27,546 nt of DNA, from contig JANLTP010000049.1 in assembly GCA_031363055.1 (NCBI GenBank), forward strand, positions 1 through 27,546, written 5' to 3'. Position 1 is the stretch's first letter. Each line of letters starts with the position of its first letter. Source of the DNA: JANLTP01 sp031363055. GTDB taxonomy: Bacteria; Pseudomonadota; Gammaproteobacteria; Burkholderiales; Burkholderiaceae_E. The notes under the pieces are model-generated. The model saw only the letters and a program-made list of their open reading frames with translations. It made no database searches and was not told the DNA's origin. Positions 15,557 to 24,062 of this stretch are shown here, piece by piece. The position numbers and the translations under genes are program-made.

Positions 15557-16780
15557 ATGAAAACATTCAAACACAGCCGCCAATTGACCGTCATCGTCAC
15601 CAGCCTGCTGCTCGCGGGCCTCGCAGATCAGGCCCAGGCCCAGGACACGATCAAGCTTGGCATGACCAGCGCCTTGACCGGACCCTTCAATGAGTTCGGT
15701 GAGGGCAATCGCCGTGGTGTCGTTCTGGCGATCGAAATGTTCAATAAAAATGGTGGGTTGAACGGTCGAAAAGCCGAGTTGGCAGAGGCTTTGGATGATC
15801 AACTCGTCCCTGATCGCGCCGTCCAAAATATGCGTCGAATCCTCGATAACAAGGACATTGTGGCCATTATCGCGCCTGCCGGCAGTGGTCCCGCGCTCGC
15901 CACCATGGACATGCTCGAGGCCGATGGTCGCCCGGTATGCAATGCGTTGGCTCAGTCACCACAGGTGACTTTGAAAAATGGCGAGGGCAAGCCGCCGCGT
16001 GCCAATATCGTCTCGGTTGCGGTTACCAACAAGGCTGAAGCCGGTGCCTTGAGCCAGGTTCTTGGTGCCAAGTACAAGTCGGTCGGAATCTTGCACGAAA
16101 GCACCGCTTATGGTGTGACGGGTACCCAGATGGTGAAAGAGGAACTTCTCGCCAAGAGTTCAGGCATTAAAGTCGAGGTCGAGGCTTATAACCAGCGCAG
16201 CCAGGACATGGCCTCACAAGTCGCACGCATGCAGCGCGCCAATGTCGAGGCGCTGCTGGTGATTGGCTTGGGCGCCGACTTTGCCGTAATTCGCAAGAAC
16301 ATCAGCCGCGCCAACCTGAAGTTTGATATTTATGGTTCGGCCGGTGCTGTAACGCCGCCTTACATTGAAGGTGCTGGTGACTTGACTGCTGGCACCCGCA
16401 CCATGAGCCCGATTGCTTTCGCTGCCCGTCCGTTGCAGCCTGCGGCGCGGACTTTTGTGGATCAGTATCGTGCGGCCCATGGTACCGACCGTTGGTTCGG
16501 CAGCGATGAAGCCAATCCACAGCTGACGCTGGGCACCATCGTCGGGCATGGCTATGACTGCGCGCGTATTTTGCTTGAATCGATGAAGGTCGCCGGCACG
16601 ACCGAGCGCGGTGCGGTGATTGCGGCGATGAACAAGATGAATAATTTCAAAGGCGTCACCATTAATTCCCTTTCATTCAGTCCGAGCAATCATGATGCGT
16701 TCGGCGCGAAAGATCTCGGGCTGTTTGAAATGACCAAAGGCAAAGACGGGAAAATGTTCCTGAGTCCGGTTAAAGAGTAA
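15557..16780 (+). CDS. Liv-type ABC importer substrate-binding protein
   Basis: 407 aa, ATG with AGGA 8-9 nt upstream. A signal peptide (Lys/Arg-rich start, hydrophobic 11-22, cleavage AQA after residue 28) directs it to the periplasm. The mature part begins IKLGMTSALTGPFNEFGEGN, the Peripla_BP_6 opening strand and ligand-binding loop, followed by GVVLAIEMFNKNGGLNGRK and, near 200, GILHESTAYGVTG. These proteins capture amino acids or, in many relatives, aromatic or alicyclic acids and amides for a LivHMGF membrane complex. The four transporter components follow directly downstream. Ligand identity cannot be read from the sequence; the linked monooxygenase suggests a ketone, a cyclic compound or a derived acid. 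Confidence 0.92.
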   Translation: MKTFKHSRQLTVIVTSLLLAGLADQAQAQDTIKLGMTSALTGPFNEFGEGNRRGVVLAIEMFNKNGGLNGRKAELAEALDDQLVPDRAVQNMRRILDNKDIVAIIAPAGSGPALATMDMLEADGRPVCNALAQSPQVTLKNGEGKPPRANIVSVAVTNKAEAGALSQVLGAKYKSVGILHESTAYGVTGTQMVKEELLAKSSGIKVEVEAYNQRSQDMASQVARMQRANVEALLVIGLGADFAVIRKNISRANLKFDIYGSAGAVTPPYIEGAGDLTAGTRTMSPIAFAARPLQPAARTFVDQYRAAHGTDRWFGSDEANPQLTLGTIVGHGYDCARILLESMKVAGTTERGAVIAAMNKMNNFKGVTINSLSFSPSNHDAFGAKDLGLFEMTKGKDGKMFLSPVKE

Positions 16781-16921
16781 AGGCAGTCGCAGGAACGACG
16801 AAACGCCAGGCGGTTTGCTGCGGCGGCTGCTGACCGTAGTCATATAGTTTCCGCGGCAACCCCGCCCTGTCCGCAAGCTCGTCGTTGCCATATCAAACCT
16901 TTTCTCGAATGGGAATCTCGA

Positions 16922-17806
16922 ATGGACTTCTTCATTTCTCTCGTGATCGCGGGCGCCAGCGTCGGCTCTGTTTATGCGCTGGTCGCCGTGGGCCTCAACC
17001 TGACGTTCTGGACGACCAAAACACTGCATTTCGGTCAAGGTGCGGTCATGATGCTGTCGGCCATGTCAACGGCCTTGCTGGTCCGGCACGGGCTCAGTGA
17101 AATCGTCAGCATTATCTTGGCACTTGCCCTGGTTGGGCTGATGGGCGTAGTGGTCGAGCGGATCGCGATACGTCCCGCGCTGAAGACAACCGGGAGTATG
17201 GGCTGGGTGATTGCGACGCTGGGTTTCGGAATTGTTCTCCAAGGCATGACCGCCCGATTCTTTGGCTCCCAGGCAGTGGCTTTTCCTGAAGTTCTCTTTA
17301 AGGTTCAGGATGTCGCCGTCATTGGCGGCCAAAGTGTTTCGATGCAGTACCTTGCTGTATTCTGCATCTCAGTGCTGCTGATTGTTGTTCTCGAGACATT
17401 GAGGGGTTGCACAGTGTTGGGCACAGCCATCCAGGGCATTGCGCAAGATATTGAGCTCGCGGTTGTTCAAGGCTTGCCGGTCAATCTTATCGTCTCAGGT
17501 TCGTTCGTTCTGTCGAGCGTCCTCGCAGGCATCGGCGGGATCCTGGTGGCACAGATCAGCGGCACCGTGGATCCAGCCTTCGGTTTTGAATTGGTGCTCT
17601 CGGGTTTTGTCGCTGCAGTATTGGGCGGCATGGGTAGTTCGGCTGGCGCACTGCTCGGGGGGATTATTCTGGGTATCACCAGCAAACTCGTGGGTGGCTA
17701 TATATCCACCGCCGCTGAACATGGTATTGCATTTGGCCTGCTGGTCCTGATGCTGGCAATTCGGCCGCAAGGGTTCTTCGGTCGCGCGGAGGTCAACAAA
17801 GCATGA
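16922..17806 (+). CDS. livH: LivH-type ABC permease
   Basis: 294 aa, ATG with GGGAATCT upstream. About eight hydrophobic helices are visible. Family features: opening GASVGSVYALVAVGLNL, the KTLHFGQGAVMML segment, VERIAIRPAL in the second quarter, and GGMGSSAGALLGGIILG near the C-terminus. This is one of two inner-membrane subunits forming the translocation path of a branched-chain-type importer. Its last four bases overlap the start of the next gene (ATGA), so translation of the two is probably coupled. Frame intact, length normal. Confidence 0.92.
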   Translation: MDFFISLVIAGASVGSVYALVAVGLNLTFWTTKTLHFGQGAVMMLSAMSTALLVRHGLSEIVSIILALALVGLMGVVVERIAIRPALKTTGSMGWVIATLGFGIVLQGMTARFFGSQAVAFPEVLFKVQDVAVIGGQSVSMQYLAVFCISVLLIVVLETLRGCTVLGTAIQGIAQDIELAVVQGLPVNLIVSGSFVLSSVLAGIGGILVAQISGTVDPAFGFELVLSGFVAAVLGGMGSSAGALLGGIILGITSKLVGGYISTAAEHGIAFGLLVLMLAIRPQGFFGRAEVNKA

Positions 17807-19611
17807 ATGAAATGCGTGAGCGCCTCACCTGGCTCTTCAACAACAAGTACGCCCAAGGCTGTCTGGTTGTTGGTCTGCTGTTTGGCGCAAGTTATATGCG
17901 GGGTGGCACAGTCCAGATCTTGAGCTTTGCGCTGGTCTCGATTCTGTTTACCCAGAGCATTTACATACTGACGGGGATGACCGGACAGATCTCGCTGGGC
18001 CATGCCGCTTTTTTTGGGGTGGGGGCCTATGGCACAGCCATCTTGACGAAGACCCTTGGGCTGAGCCTGCTGGTTTCAATCCCAATAGCGGGTATGCTGG
18101 CCAGCCTGGTTGCCTTTATCCTTTCCTATCCAGCCGGCCGCGTCAAAGAGGTTTACCTCGCGATGATGACGCTTGGTTTTGGTCAGATATTTCTTGAGGT
18201 TGCGCGGGAGTGGACCAGCCTCACCGGTGGGGTCATGGGCCTGAGTGGGGTACCTTCGGCAAGCCTCGGCACGTTGCTGATCCTGGGTGCCAAACTGACA
18301 ACGGTAGATTACTTCCGCAGCTTGCTTTTGATCACTGTCTTCGCGGTATTCTTTGTCCGAAATTTTTCGCAAAGTCGGATTGGCCGCTCCTTGTTCATTG
18401 TCCACAGTAGTGAGCTTGCCGCTGGCAGCGTTGGCATTGACCGCGGTCGGACCAAACAGCTCGCCTATGCCCTGAGCGGACTGTTTGCGGGTTTTGCTGG
18501 CGCCTTCTACGCCCATTTGGTGGGCTATCTTGGTCCTGATAGCTTCACCATTACCAGATCGATAGAGGTGCTGGTGATTGCCATCGTTGGCGGCTTATGG
18601 TCGATTGGCGGTCAGATCATCAGTGCCATCTTCTTCACCCTGTTACCCGAACAGTTGCAGATCTTTACGCAGTATCAGTTCATCGTCTATGGCCTGATTC
18701 TAACGTTCACACTGATCCTGTTGCGTCAAGGCATTGGTGGCTTACTATTTGCCCCGCCGCGATTCATTCGGAGCCATCTGCAGGCGCTGTCGGAGCGCCA
18801 GAAAATGTCTTCGGAGTTCTTGCGCAACAATGCCAATTCGACCCAGATTTCAGTCAAGGACATCACCATGAAGTTTGGTGGCCTGGTCGCAGTCGACAAT
18901 GTATCGATCGACATACCTGCGCACCGAATCACAGCTTTGGTCGGTCCCAATGGTTCTGGCAAGAGCACTTTGGTTAACCTGATTTCAGGCGTCTTTCCAC
19001 CGACTGCCGGGCGGGTGTTTCTTAACGATGCCGACGTCACCGGACGATCTGATGTCGCAATGGCCAAGTTGGGGATCATCCGGACCTTTCAGGATCCACG
19101 CCTGGTACCGCATTTCACGGTGCGAGAGAACATTCTTCTCGGTGCTCATGCCAAGATGACGTATGGCTGGTTCGAGGCCGGTCTCGGCTTGCCTCGCGCC
19201 AATCGGCAGGAGCGACTGGCGCTCCAGAAATGTGACAGCATCCTCGAGTTGCTGGAGATTGCCGACGTTGCGGATCAGGCGGTCCAGAGCCTGCCCTACG
19301 GCTATCGGCGAATGACCGAGATCGGCCGCGCCCTGATGGCCGGGCCCAAAGTCATCTTGCTCGATGAGCCAGCAGCTGGACTCTCGGATGTGGAAATGTC
19401 GCGCCTGGCCGAAGTTCTGAAAAATCTGAAATCGTTTGGCATCACGATCTTGCTGATCGAGCACCACATGGACTTTTTGACCGATCTGGTCGATGAGGTG
19501 GTGGTACTGGACAGCGGCTCAATTCTATTCCGGGGTTCCATGCTTGAAATGCGCAAGGATGCAGGTGTCATTGCAGCGTATTTGGGTGTCGAGGGAGTGG
19601 AGCATGCTTGA
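17803..19611 (+). CDS. Fused LivM permease - LivG ATPase
   Basis: 602 aa in one uninterrupted frame. Residues ~18-320 are LivM: many TM helices, GQISLGHAAFFGVGAYG at 61-77 and the cytoplasmic loop GIDRGRTKQLAYALSG at 211-226. Residues ~349-602 are LivG: Walker A GPNGSGKST (381-389), Q-loop TFQDPRL (Gln430), signature LPYGYRR (497-503), Walker B VILLDEPAAGL (517-527), His in LIEHHMDF (554-555) and the C-terminal AYLGVE. The permease and one ATPase are therefore covalently joined, a domain order known in other proteobacterial Liv-type systems. The complex should be LivH + LivM-LivG + LivF. The gene overlaps livH by 4 nt and livF by 8 nt. Confidence 0.92.
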   Translation: MNEMRERLTWLFNNKYAQGCLVVGLLFGASYMRGGTVQILSFALVSILFTQSIYILTGMTGQISLGHAAFFGVGAYGTAILTKTLGLSLLVSIPIAGMLASLVAFILSYPAGRVKEVYLAMMTLGFGQIFLEVAREWTSLTGGVMGLSGVPSASLGTLLILGAKLTTVDYFRSLLLITVFAVFFVRNFSQSRIGRSLFIVHSSELAAGSVGIDRGRTKQLAYALSGLFAGFAGAFYAHLVGYLGPDSFTITRSIEVLVIAIVGGLWSIGGQIISAIFFTLLPEQLQIFTQYQFIVYGLILTFTLILLRQGIGGLLFAPPRFIRSHLQALSERQKMSSEFLRNNANSTQISVKDITMKFGGLVAVDNVSIDIPAHRITALVGPNGSGKSTLVNLISGVFPPTAGRVFLNDADVTGRSDVAMAKLGIIRTFQDPRLVPHFTVRENILLGAHAKMTYGWFEAGLGLPRANRQERLALQKCDSILELLEIADVADQAVQSLPYGYRRMTEIGRALMAGPKVILLDEPAAGLSDVEMSRLAEVLKNLKSFGITILLIEHHMDFLTDLVDEVVVLDSGSILFRGSMLEMRKDAGVIAAYLGVEGVEHA

Positions 19612-20317
19612 GATTTCAGATCTATCGGTCAGCTTTGGTGCCATTCAGGCGGTCAAAGGATTCTCTGGCGTTGCCACGAATGGTCACAACACCGGCATTC
19701 TTGGCGCAAATGGAGCGGGAAAATCTTCATTGTTGCGAGCCATCTCGGGTCTGAGTCCCACCACGGGGGGGTCGATCAAGCTCGATGGCCGAGACATCAC
19801 CAGGCTCGCGGCCTCTGAGCGGGCGAAGATCGGTATCGCGCATGCGATGGAAGGTCGACGTTTGTTTCGGCATTTGACCGTTGGTGAAAACCTTCGTCTG
19901 GCTTGGAGCTTTGGCACCCGCAAGACCACGTTGGCACACGCGCTTGAAGATGTATTCAACCGCTTTCCGATTCTTGGCGAGAAGTCGAAAATTCACGCGG
20001 GTCTGTTGAGTGGTGGTCAGCAGCAGATGATGATTCTTTCCAGCGCCACGATTCGTGCCCCCCGGGTACTCTTGCTCGACGAGCCGTCACTGGGTCTGGC
20101 ACCGCTCATCACGACTCAGATATATCGGTTCATCGGCGAGTTTTCCAGATCTGCCGAAGTCTGCGTGGTACTGACCGAGCAGATTGCGGCAATTGCGTTG
20201 AAAGTTGCAACCGATGTGCATGTGCTGCGCCAGGGCACGACGGTCTACACGGGAGACGCGAAGAAGATGGTCAGTGAAGGTCGCTCCGGTGAGCTTTCCT
20301 CCCTGTACCTCGGGTGA
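19604..20317 (+). CDS. livF: LivF-type ABC ATPase
   Basis: 237 aa from the ATG at 19604 (MLEISDLSVSFG), with GGAG 10 nt upstream inside the livM-livG end; a longer upstream frame is not homologous. Walker A GANGAGKSS (34-42), the LivF-typical MEGRRLF Q-loop region (82-88), signature LSGGQQQM (135-142), Walker B VLLLDEPSLGLAP (155-167), and TEQI in place of the usual His switch, as is normal for LivF, which has VEQN there. It pairs with the LivG half of the fusion to power import. Last gene of the operon; the sequence after it turns into IS debris within a few bases. Confidence 0.92.
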   Translation: MLEISDLSVSFGAIQAVKGFSGVATNGHNTGILGANGAGKSSLLRAISGLSPTTGGSIKLDGRDITRLAASERAKIGIAHAMEGRRLFRHLTVGENLRLAWSFGTRKTTLAHALEDVFNRFPILGEKSKIHAGLLSGGQQQMMILSSATIRAPRVLLLDEPSLGLAPLITTQIYRFIGEFSRSAEVCVVLTEQIAAIALKVATDVHVLRQGTTVYTGDAKKMVSEGRSGELSSLYLG

Positions 20318-20325
20318 GTGGGTCT

Positions 20326-20408
20326 GGAGTTGGAGTTGACCCCATTTCGCGGACACCTTATTGTTCACTAACAAGGAGTCCAAGATGTCCAAATCACACA
20401 CCCCCAAG
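20326..20408 (+). mobile_element. Probable IS3-family left-end fragment
   Basis: TTGACCCCATTTCGCGGACACC (shortened core GACCCC..GCGGACACC, 20337-20358) followed by AAGGAGT and ATGTCC (MSKSHTPK) looks like the end of an IS3-type element plus the first codons of its orfA. After about eight codons the sequence switches to an unrelated minus-strand gene, so only the tip of the element remains. The family assignment is from memory of such ends. Confidence 0.4.
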
Positions 20409-20734
20409 GTGCCGTATCCGGCTCCACGGTCGCGGTCTTCTCGTTCATACGTTTGATAGTGCCGATCACCGTACGCAAATCACGATCAGGAAAACTGACA
20501 AGGTCGCCGACTTTAAAGTCGCCTCGAACCGAGGGCTTGGGCGAAGGCTTGATCGCTGCCGTCGTTGACATCAAAGAATCGCACCATCATGCCGTGATGC
20601 AACTGCTGCCGAATCGCCAAGACTCGGCGCGGCTCGTTGTAGTGCATTCGAATGGCATAGCCGAGGCGGTAAAGATTGAGCGTTTGCGCCTGCGGCAGAC
20701 TGGCAACCAGTTGATTAAGTTGTTCAGGATTCAT
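20400..20734 (-). pseudogene. Conserved small protein, frameshifted and 3'-truncated
   Basis: From the ATG at 20734 the frame reads MNPEQLNQLVASLPQAQ, RRVLAIRQQLHHGMMVRFFDVNDG, then goes off frame near 20560. The next frame carries DFKVGDLVSFPDRDLRTVIG, TIKRMNEKTATVEPD and is cut at about 20405 by the IS3-like end. The pattern GM-VRFFD then GDLVSF-D-----GTI-R-N--TATV suggests a small beta-barrel protein of a conserved, functionally unknown family. It follows the upstream fragment (stop at 20744) by 9 nt, so the two formed an operon. It is now probably dead. Confidence 0.55.
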
Positions 20735-20743
20735 GATTTAGCT

Positions 20744-20875
20744 TTATGCTCCCTTAAACAGTTCAAGCGGCTTTTCGATACGATACCCCATAGTTCGGTA
20801 GCCACGTTGGCGCTTATCCCACATCCGAATATCGTTGTCATGCAGCAATGCGAGGACGGCGTCGAGGCAGCCGTG
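20744..20875 (-). pseudogene. 3' fragment of an unknown conserved gene
   Basis: The minus strand reads LDAVLALLHDNDIRMWDK, RQRGYRTMGYRIEKPLELFKGA and a TAA at 20744. It is in good coding style and directly precedes the small gene at 20734. Upstream of about 20875 the frame loses coherence, so only the last ~43 codons survive. I do not recognise the family. The stretch 20876-21097 between it and the thioesterase start holds no gene I can support. Confidence 0.4.
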
Positions 20876-21097
20876 TCAAATGGATCAGGCTGGCCAGGGT
20901 CAAGATTATCAACTTCGGCATTAGCCCCGGCAACGCCTTGCTTAAAGAACCTCGCGCCGATCCGCAAGGAAATGGGTGGGCGAGCGGTCTTCAGTATCTG
21001 CGCGCCTCTGACCAATCCGGCGTTAATCCCGGTTTCGGTATGATTTGAGTCCAGCCGCCGGCATGTAGGTGTGCATCCCGCCATCCAGACAGGACCC

Positions 21098-21595
21098 ATG
21101 TGCCAATTCGACGACGAAACCCAACTGCATTCCCTGGCCACAGGTCAATCTACCGGCCAGGTGTACGCAAGCTGGAACATTGGTACCAACCCAAACGGTG
21201 GCTATCTGATGGCACTGGCGGTCGCGGCCTTGCGCGCGCAAGTACCGCAACATACCGATCCCGTCAGTGTGACCGTGCACTACTTGCGGCCGGGGCTTTC
21301 GGCGCAACCCTGCCAAGTTGAACATGAGGTTTTGCGCACCGGTGCCACCCTGAGTACTGGCCGTGCCAAGCTGGTGCAGCAGGACAAAACCTGTCTGGAG
21401 CTGATGGCGGCGTTCGGTGAACTTTCCGCCACCGACCAATCCGGTCTGACCCTGGCGGCACCCGCCATGCCGTCGCCCGACCATTGTGTTACGCGATCCG
21501 GCGAGGCGCAGGGCATTGCGCTGCCCATCATGGACCGTCTTGATATCCGGCTGCATCGCGACGAATTCAAGGCGGGTTCGACCGCCCGGGCGCAA
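21098..21595 (+). pseudogene. Acyl-CoA thioesterase-like protein, 3'-truncated
   Basis: From the ATG at 21098 (MCQFDDETQLHSLATG) the product reads YASWNIGTNPNGGYLMALAV, VSVTVHYLRPGLSAQP, EVLRTGATLSTGRAKLVQ and LELMAAFGEL. This matches the N-terminal hotdog domain of TesB-like thioesterases, with NPNGGYL in the first long helix. The second hotdog domain should follow, but after about residue 165 (STARAQV) the frame runs into an IS91 transposase fragment read out of frame. Full-length members have about 260-290 residues. It is probably inactive. If intact it would have hydrolysed acyl-CoA esters, which would fit a degradative region, but that is inference. Confidence 0.7.
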
Positions 21596-22151
21596 GTGAG
21601 CGCCAGCAGGGTGAATCGTACTGGGCCGAGAACGACAACGATTCGGACGAGGCCCGCGCGCTCAGGCGTTTGCAGGGCGCAGCATGCAGTTATCGAATCG
21701 CATTCGGTCCGCGCGCCGGCCAGAAAGTGCTGACCTTGCGGGGCGCAAAGCCCAAAGCGATGGACTTCAAGCAACCCCTGTGCGCCAATCTGGAAGGCTT
21801 TAGCCTGCACGCGGCCGTGCGCTGCGCATCGCCTGGCCGCGTTGGTGCCTAGACCGCGACTGCATTTTGCATTTGATCCGGTTTCATGCAGTGCTGGCAC
21901 CGTCTTTTACACAACGTCGGCGAAGCTGCGTGCGCAGGTTGTGCCACAACAGAGCCACCCATGTCGGCCTCGGCAGCGCAACCGGCTGCGGGCGAGGCCA
22001 ATGGTGCGTGCCGGCCCGGTCCAGTTGGGTGCGCCTGCTCAAACGCGTCTTTAGCTGCGACATAACTTGCAAGCAAGTTAGTCTTCGCCGAAACTAGCGT
22101 TTTGATCTCGACCTTGCGCACTGCCCGAACTGCGGCGGCGAGCTGGTATAA
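21596..22151 (+). mobile_element. IS91-family transposase fragment, heavily decayed
   Basis: Plus-strand blocks in several frames follow the C-terminal half of an IS91-type transposase: ESYWAENDNDSDEARAL, AACSYRIAFGPRAGQKVLTL, FKQPLCANLEGFSLHAAVRC, LAALVPRPRLH, LIRFHAVLAP, AKLRAQVVPQ, SSWVRLLKRVF and LDLAHCPNCGGEL, the last a zinc-ribbon-like CxxC. About 90 residues between AAVRC and LAALV are deleted. A 7-bp tandem duplication (TGCATTT), an insertion of about 17 bp after VLAP and a 50-bp insertion after KRVF break it further. It overlaps in content with the fragment at 10037-10260, but lies in the opposite orientation. Confidence 0.8.
22054..22103. other. 50-bp insertion with palindrome inside IS91 fragment
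   Basis: The transposase codons for KRVF (ending 22053) and for DLDLAHCPNC (from 22104) are separated by about 50 bp. The insert contains TAACTTGC-AA-GCAAGTTA (22063-22080), a perfect 8-bp palindrome with a 2-nt loop, and introduces a stop codon. Its origin is unknown. Confidence 0.5.
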
Positions 22152-22187
22152 GTAAGGTGCGCCGCTGTACCTGACCGGGAGAACACA

Positions 22188-23657
22188 ATGAAGGCGTTCA
22201 TCCAAAAGTACGAAGATCGAATCCACGGTGTGCTGTCGTGCTTCGACCGGATGCTGTTTCGCGGCTACCTGCCGATCATGTCGGGCTGGTCGATGGCCCA
22301 GTTCCTTAAGGCTCAAGAGATTGGCAGTGATGAGCTGAAGACGTTTCTGCTGGCCAACGCCGAACGAGTCAAGACGCATGCGCAGGCGGATGGCTCAGAA
22401 GCATGAGCGACCGTACCAGTATTTGAGCACGAGCCTGCGCAAGGAGGACGCCGCGCGCCAGCTCGCCGAGCGCGACGGCATCGAGGAGGGGCTCGTGTGC
22501 ATCTTCTCCGTGCTTGAGCCCTGCCGCACCTTCTCCTTGCGGTTCAAACCCGCTCAGGCCTACGTCGAGTCGGCCAAGCGCAAGTGCTTGCATTTGTACT
22601 ACTACTACTTCATGGATCGCGACCTGGGTCTGATCCACGTGCGAGTGCAGACCGGGTTTCTCCTGCAGATCCAGATCTACCTGAACGGCTACGAGTGGCT
22701 CGCCCGCAAGTTGGCGGCGCGCGAGATTGGCTGCACCAAGATCGATAACGTCTTCGCCTGGATCGAGGACCTGCCGAAGGCGCAGCGCCTGGCTAATCGA
22801 TTCTCCGAACTCGACTGGGCAAAGATTCTGAACCGCTACGCCAATCGAGTCGTGCCGCAGTTGGGCGACGTGCTGCACGGCTGTCAGTACTACTGGTGCG
22901 CCGCGCAAGCCGAATACTCCACCGACGTGATGTTCAAGAGCACCGCCGGCCTTCGGGACTTGTACCCGCGTTTGCTCAGCCACAGCACGCTGTGTTTCGG
23001 TGCCAAGGAGGTCATGAACTTCCTCGGTCGCAAGTTATGCGGCCAATTCAGGGGCGAAGTGGTCTGCGATCTGTCCAGCCAGGTGAGCCGCCGCGTCGGC
23101 GGCTCGAGGATCAAGCACCGGGTCAAGCAGAACTGGCTGAAGATGTACGACAAGGCGGGACTGGTGTTGCGCCTCGAGACGGTGATCAACAACTCCACCG
23201 AATTCCGCGTGCGCGAAGCAAGTCTTGCGTGACGGTGACAACAGACGGCAAGCAGCGCGCCGAGTGGGTGCAGTTGCGAAAGGGCGTGGCGTATCTGTTT
23301 CGCTACCGTGAGGTCTCGTTACAGGCCAACGCCCGTCTGTTACCGTTGACTTGATGCCCTGGCTGTAGTGGATACGATCCCACGCAGGGCAAGCAGGCGC
23401 TGCAGCGCCCGACCACTGCGAAGAAGGATGCCACGGGCCGCTCAAGCCCTGCGTTCAATCCACTGGCGAAAGAAGACGCCACACTGTTCAAGCGCTTGAT
23501 GGCAGGCGAGCACTGCCTGCGCGCCGACCGCCTGATCGCCAAGATTCCACGAACGCGTCGATGGCGAGTCACTCACTACGGCCGCAATGTCATGGGCACT
23601 TCGCTCTACCTGCGCGAACAGCACTTCCCCAATGTCTACTCTGGCGTGATGCACTGA
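22188..23657 (+). pseudogene. Conserved transposon-associated hypothetical protein, multiply frameshifted
   Basis: The ATG at 22188 (MKAFIQKYEDRIHGVLS, FDRMLFRGYLPIMSGW) has GGGAGAA upstream. One extra G near 22388 shifts the frame into MAQKHERPYQYL, then FSVLEPCRTFSLRF, LHLYYYYFMDRDLGLIHV, YYWCAAQAEYSTDVMFKS, LLSHSTLCFGAKEVMNFLG and KQNWLKMYDKAGLVLR. Further shifts near 23220 and 23345 lead to EWVQLRKGVAYLFRYREVSL and to AGEHCLRADRLIAKIPRTRRW, ending MGTSLYLREQHFPNVYSG at 23657. I recall this as a conserved family of unknown function, about 480-500 aa, often near IS elements. A segment between EHCLR and LIAKIPRT also seems missing. It is non-functional as read, unless the shifts are sequencing errors. 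Confidence 0.7.
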
Positions 23658-23705
23658 TCATCTTCGCTAAAAACAAAGAAGTCACGGAGAAAGAATCTAT
23701 CCTCC

Positions 23706-24050
23706 TGTCGGCGGTTTGTTGGCTCTGCTGGTTGCCGATACCGTGAAGCGTTCGATCGATAGTGACGCTTCATCGCGCGTTCGACAAACAGACAAACCAT
23801 CGAACGCAACGGCCTGTGGCTCGCGCAGACGCCGCAGGTGTTCCGCAACGACCTGCTGCGACGCGCACTCGAAGCCTGCCCCGAAGCCACCGACGAAGCC
23901 ACCGACGAAGCCTCGGCGATCGAAGCGATGGGTCTGCAACCACTCTTGGTGCCGGGCGCACGCGAGAATTTCAAGATCACCGCGCCTGAGGATCTGGCGC
24001 TCATGCGTCGTCTGCTGGTGGACTGCGCCGGCTCCGGCTCGAACGCCTGA
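23706..24050 (+). pseudogene. ispD: IspD (MEP cytidylyltransferase), 5'-truncated remnant
   Basis: Reading from about 23706: GGLLALLVADTVKRS, then (after a frameshift near 23790) IERNGLWLAQTPQVFRNDLL, TDEASAIEAMGLQPLLVPG and ENFKITAPEDLALMRRLL to the TGA at 24050. These are the C-terminal half of 2-C-methyl-D-erythritol 4-phosphate cytidylyltransferase. The N-terminal ~110 residues with the CTP-binding Gly-rich loop are missing. A 12-bp tandem duplication (GCCACCGACGAA twice) adds ATDE just before the conserved TDEASAIE motif. The gene lies 12 bp upstream of ispF, the usual order. It cannot catalyse CTP transfer; a second ispD must exist elsewhere if the pathway is used. Confidence 0.8.
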
Positions 24051-24062
24051 CTGGAGGACACT

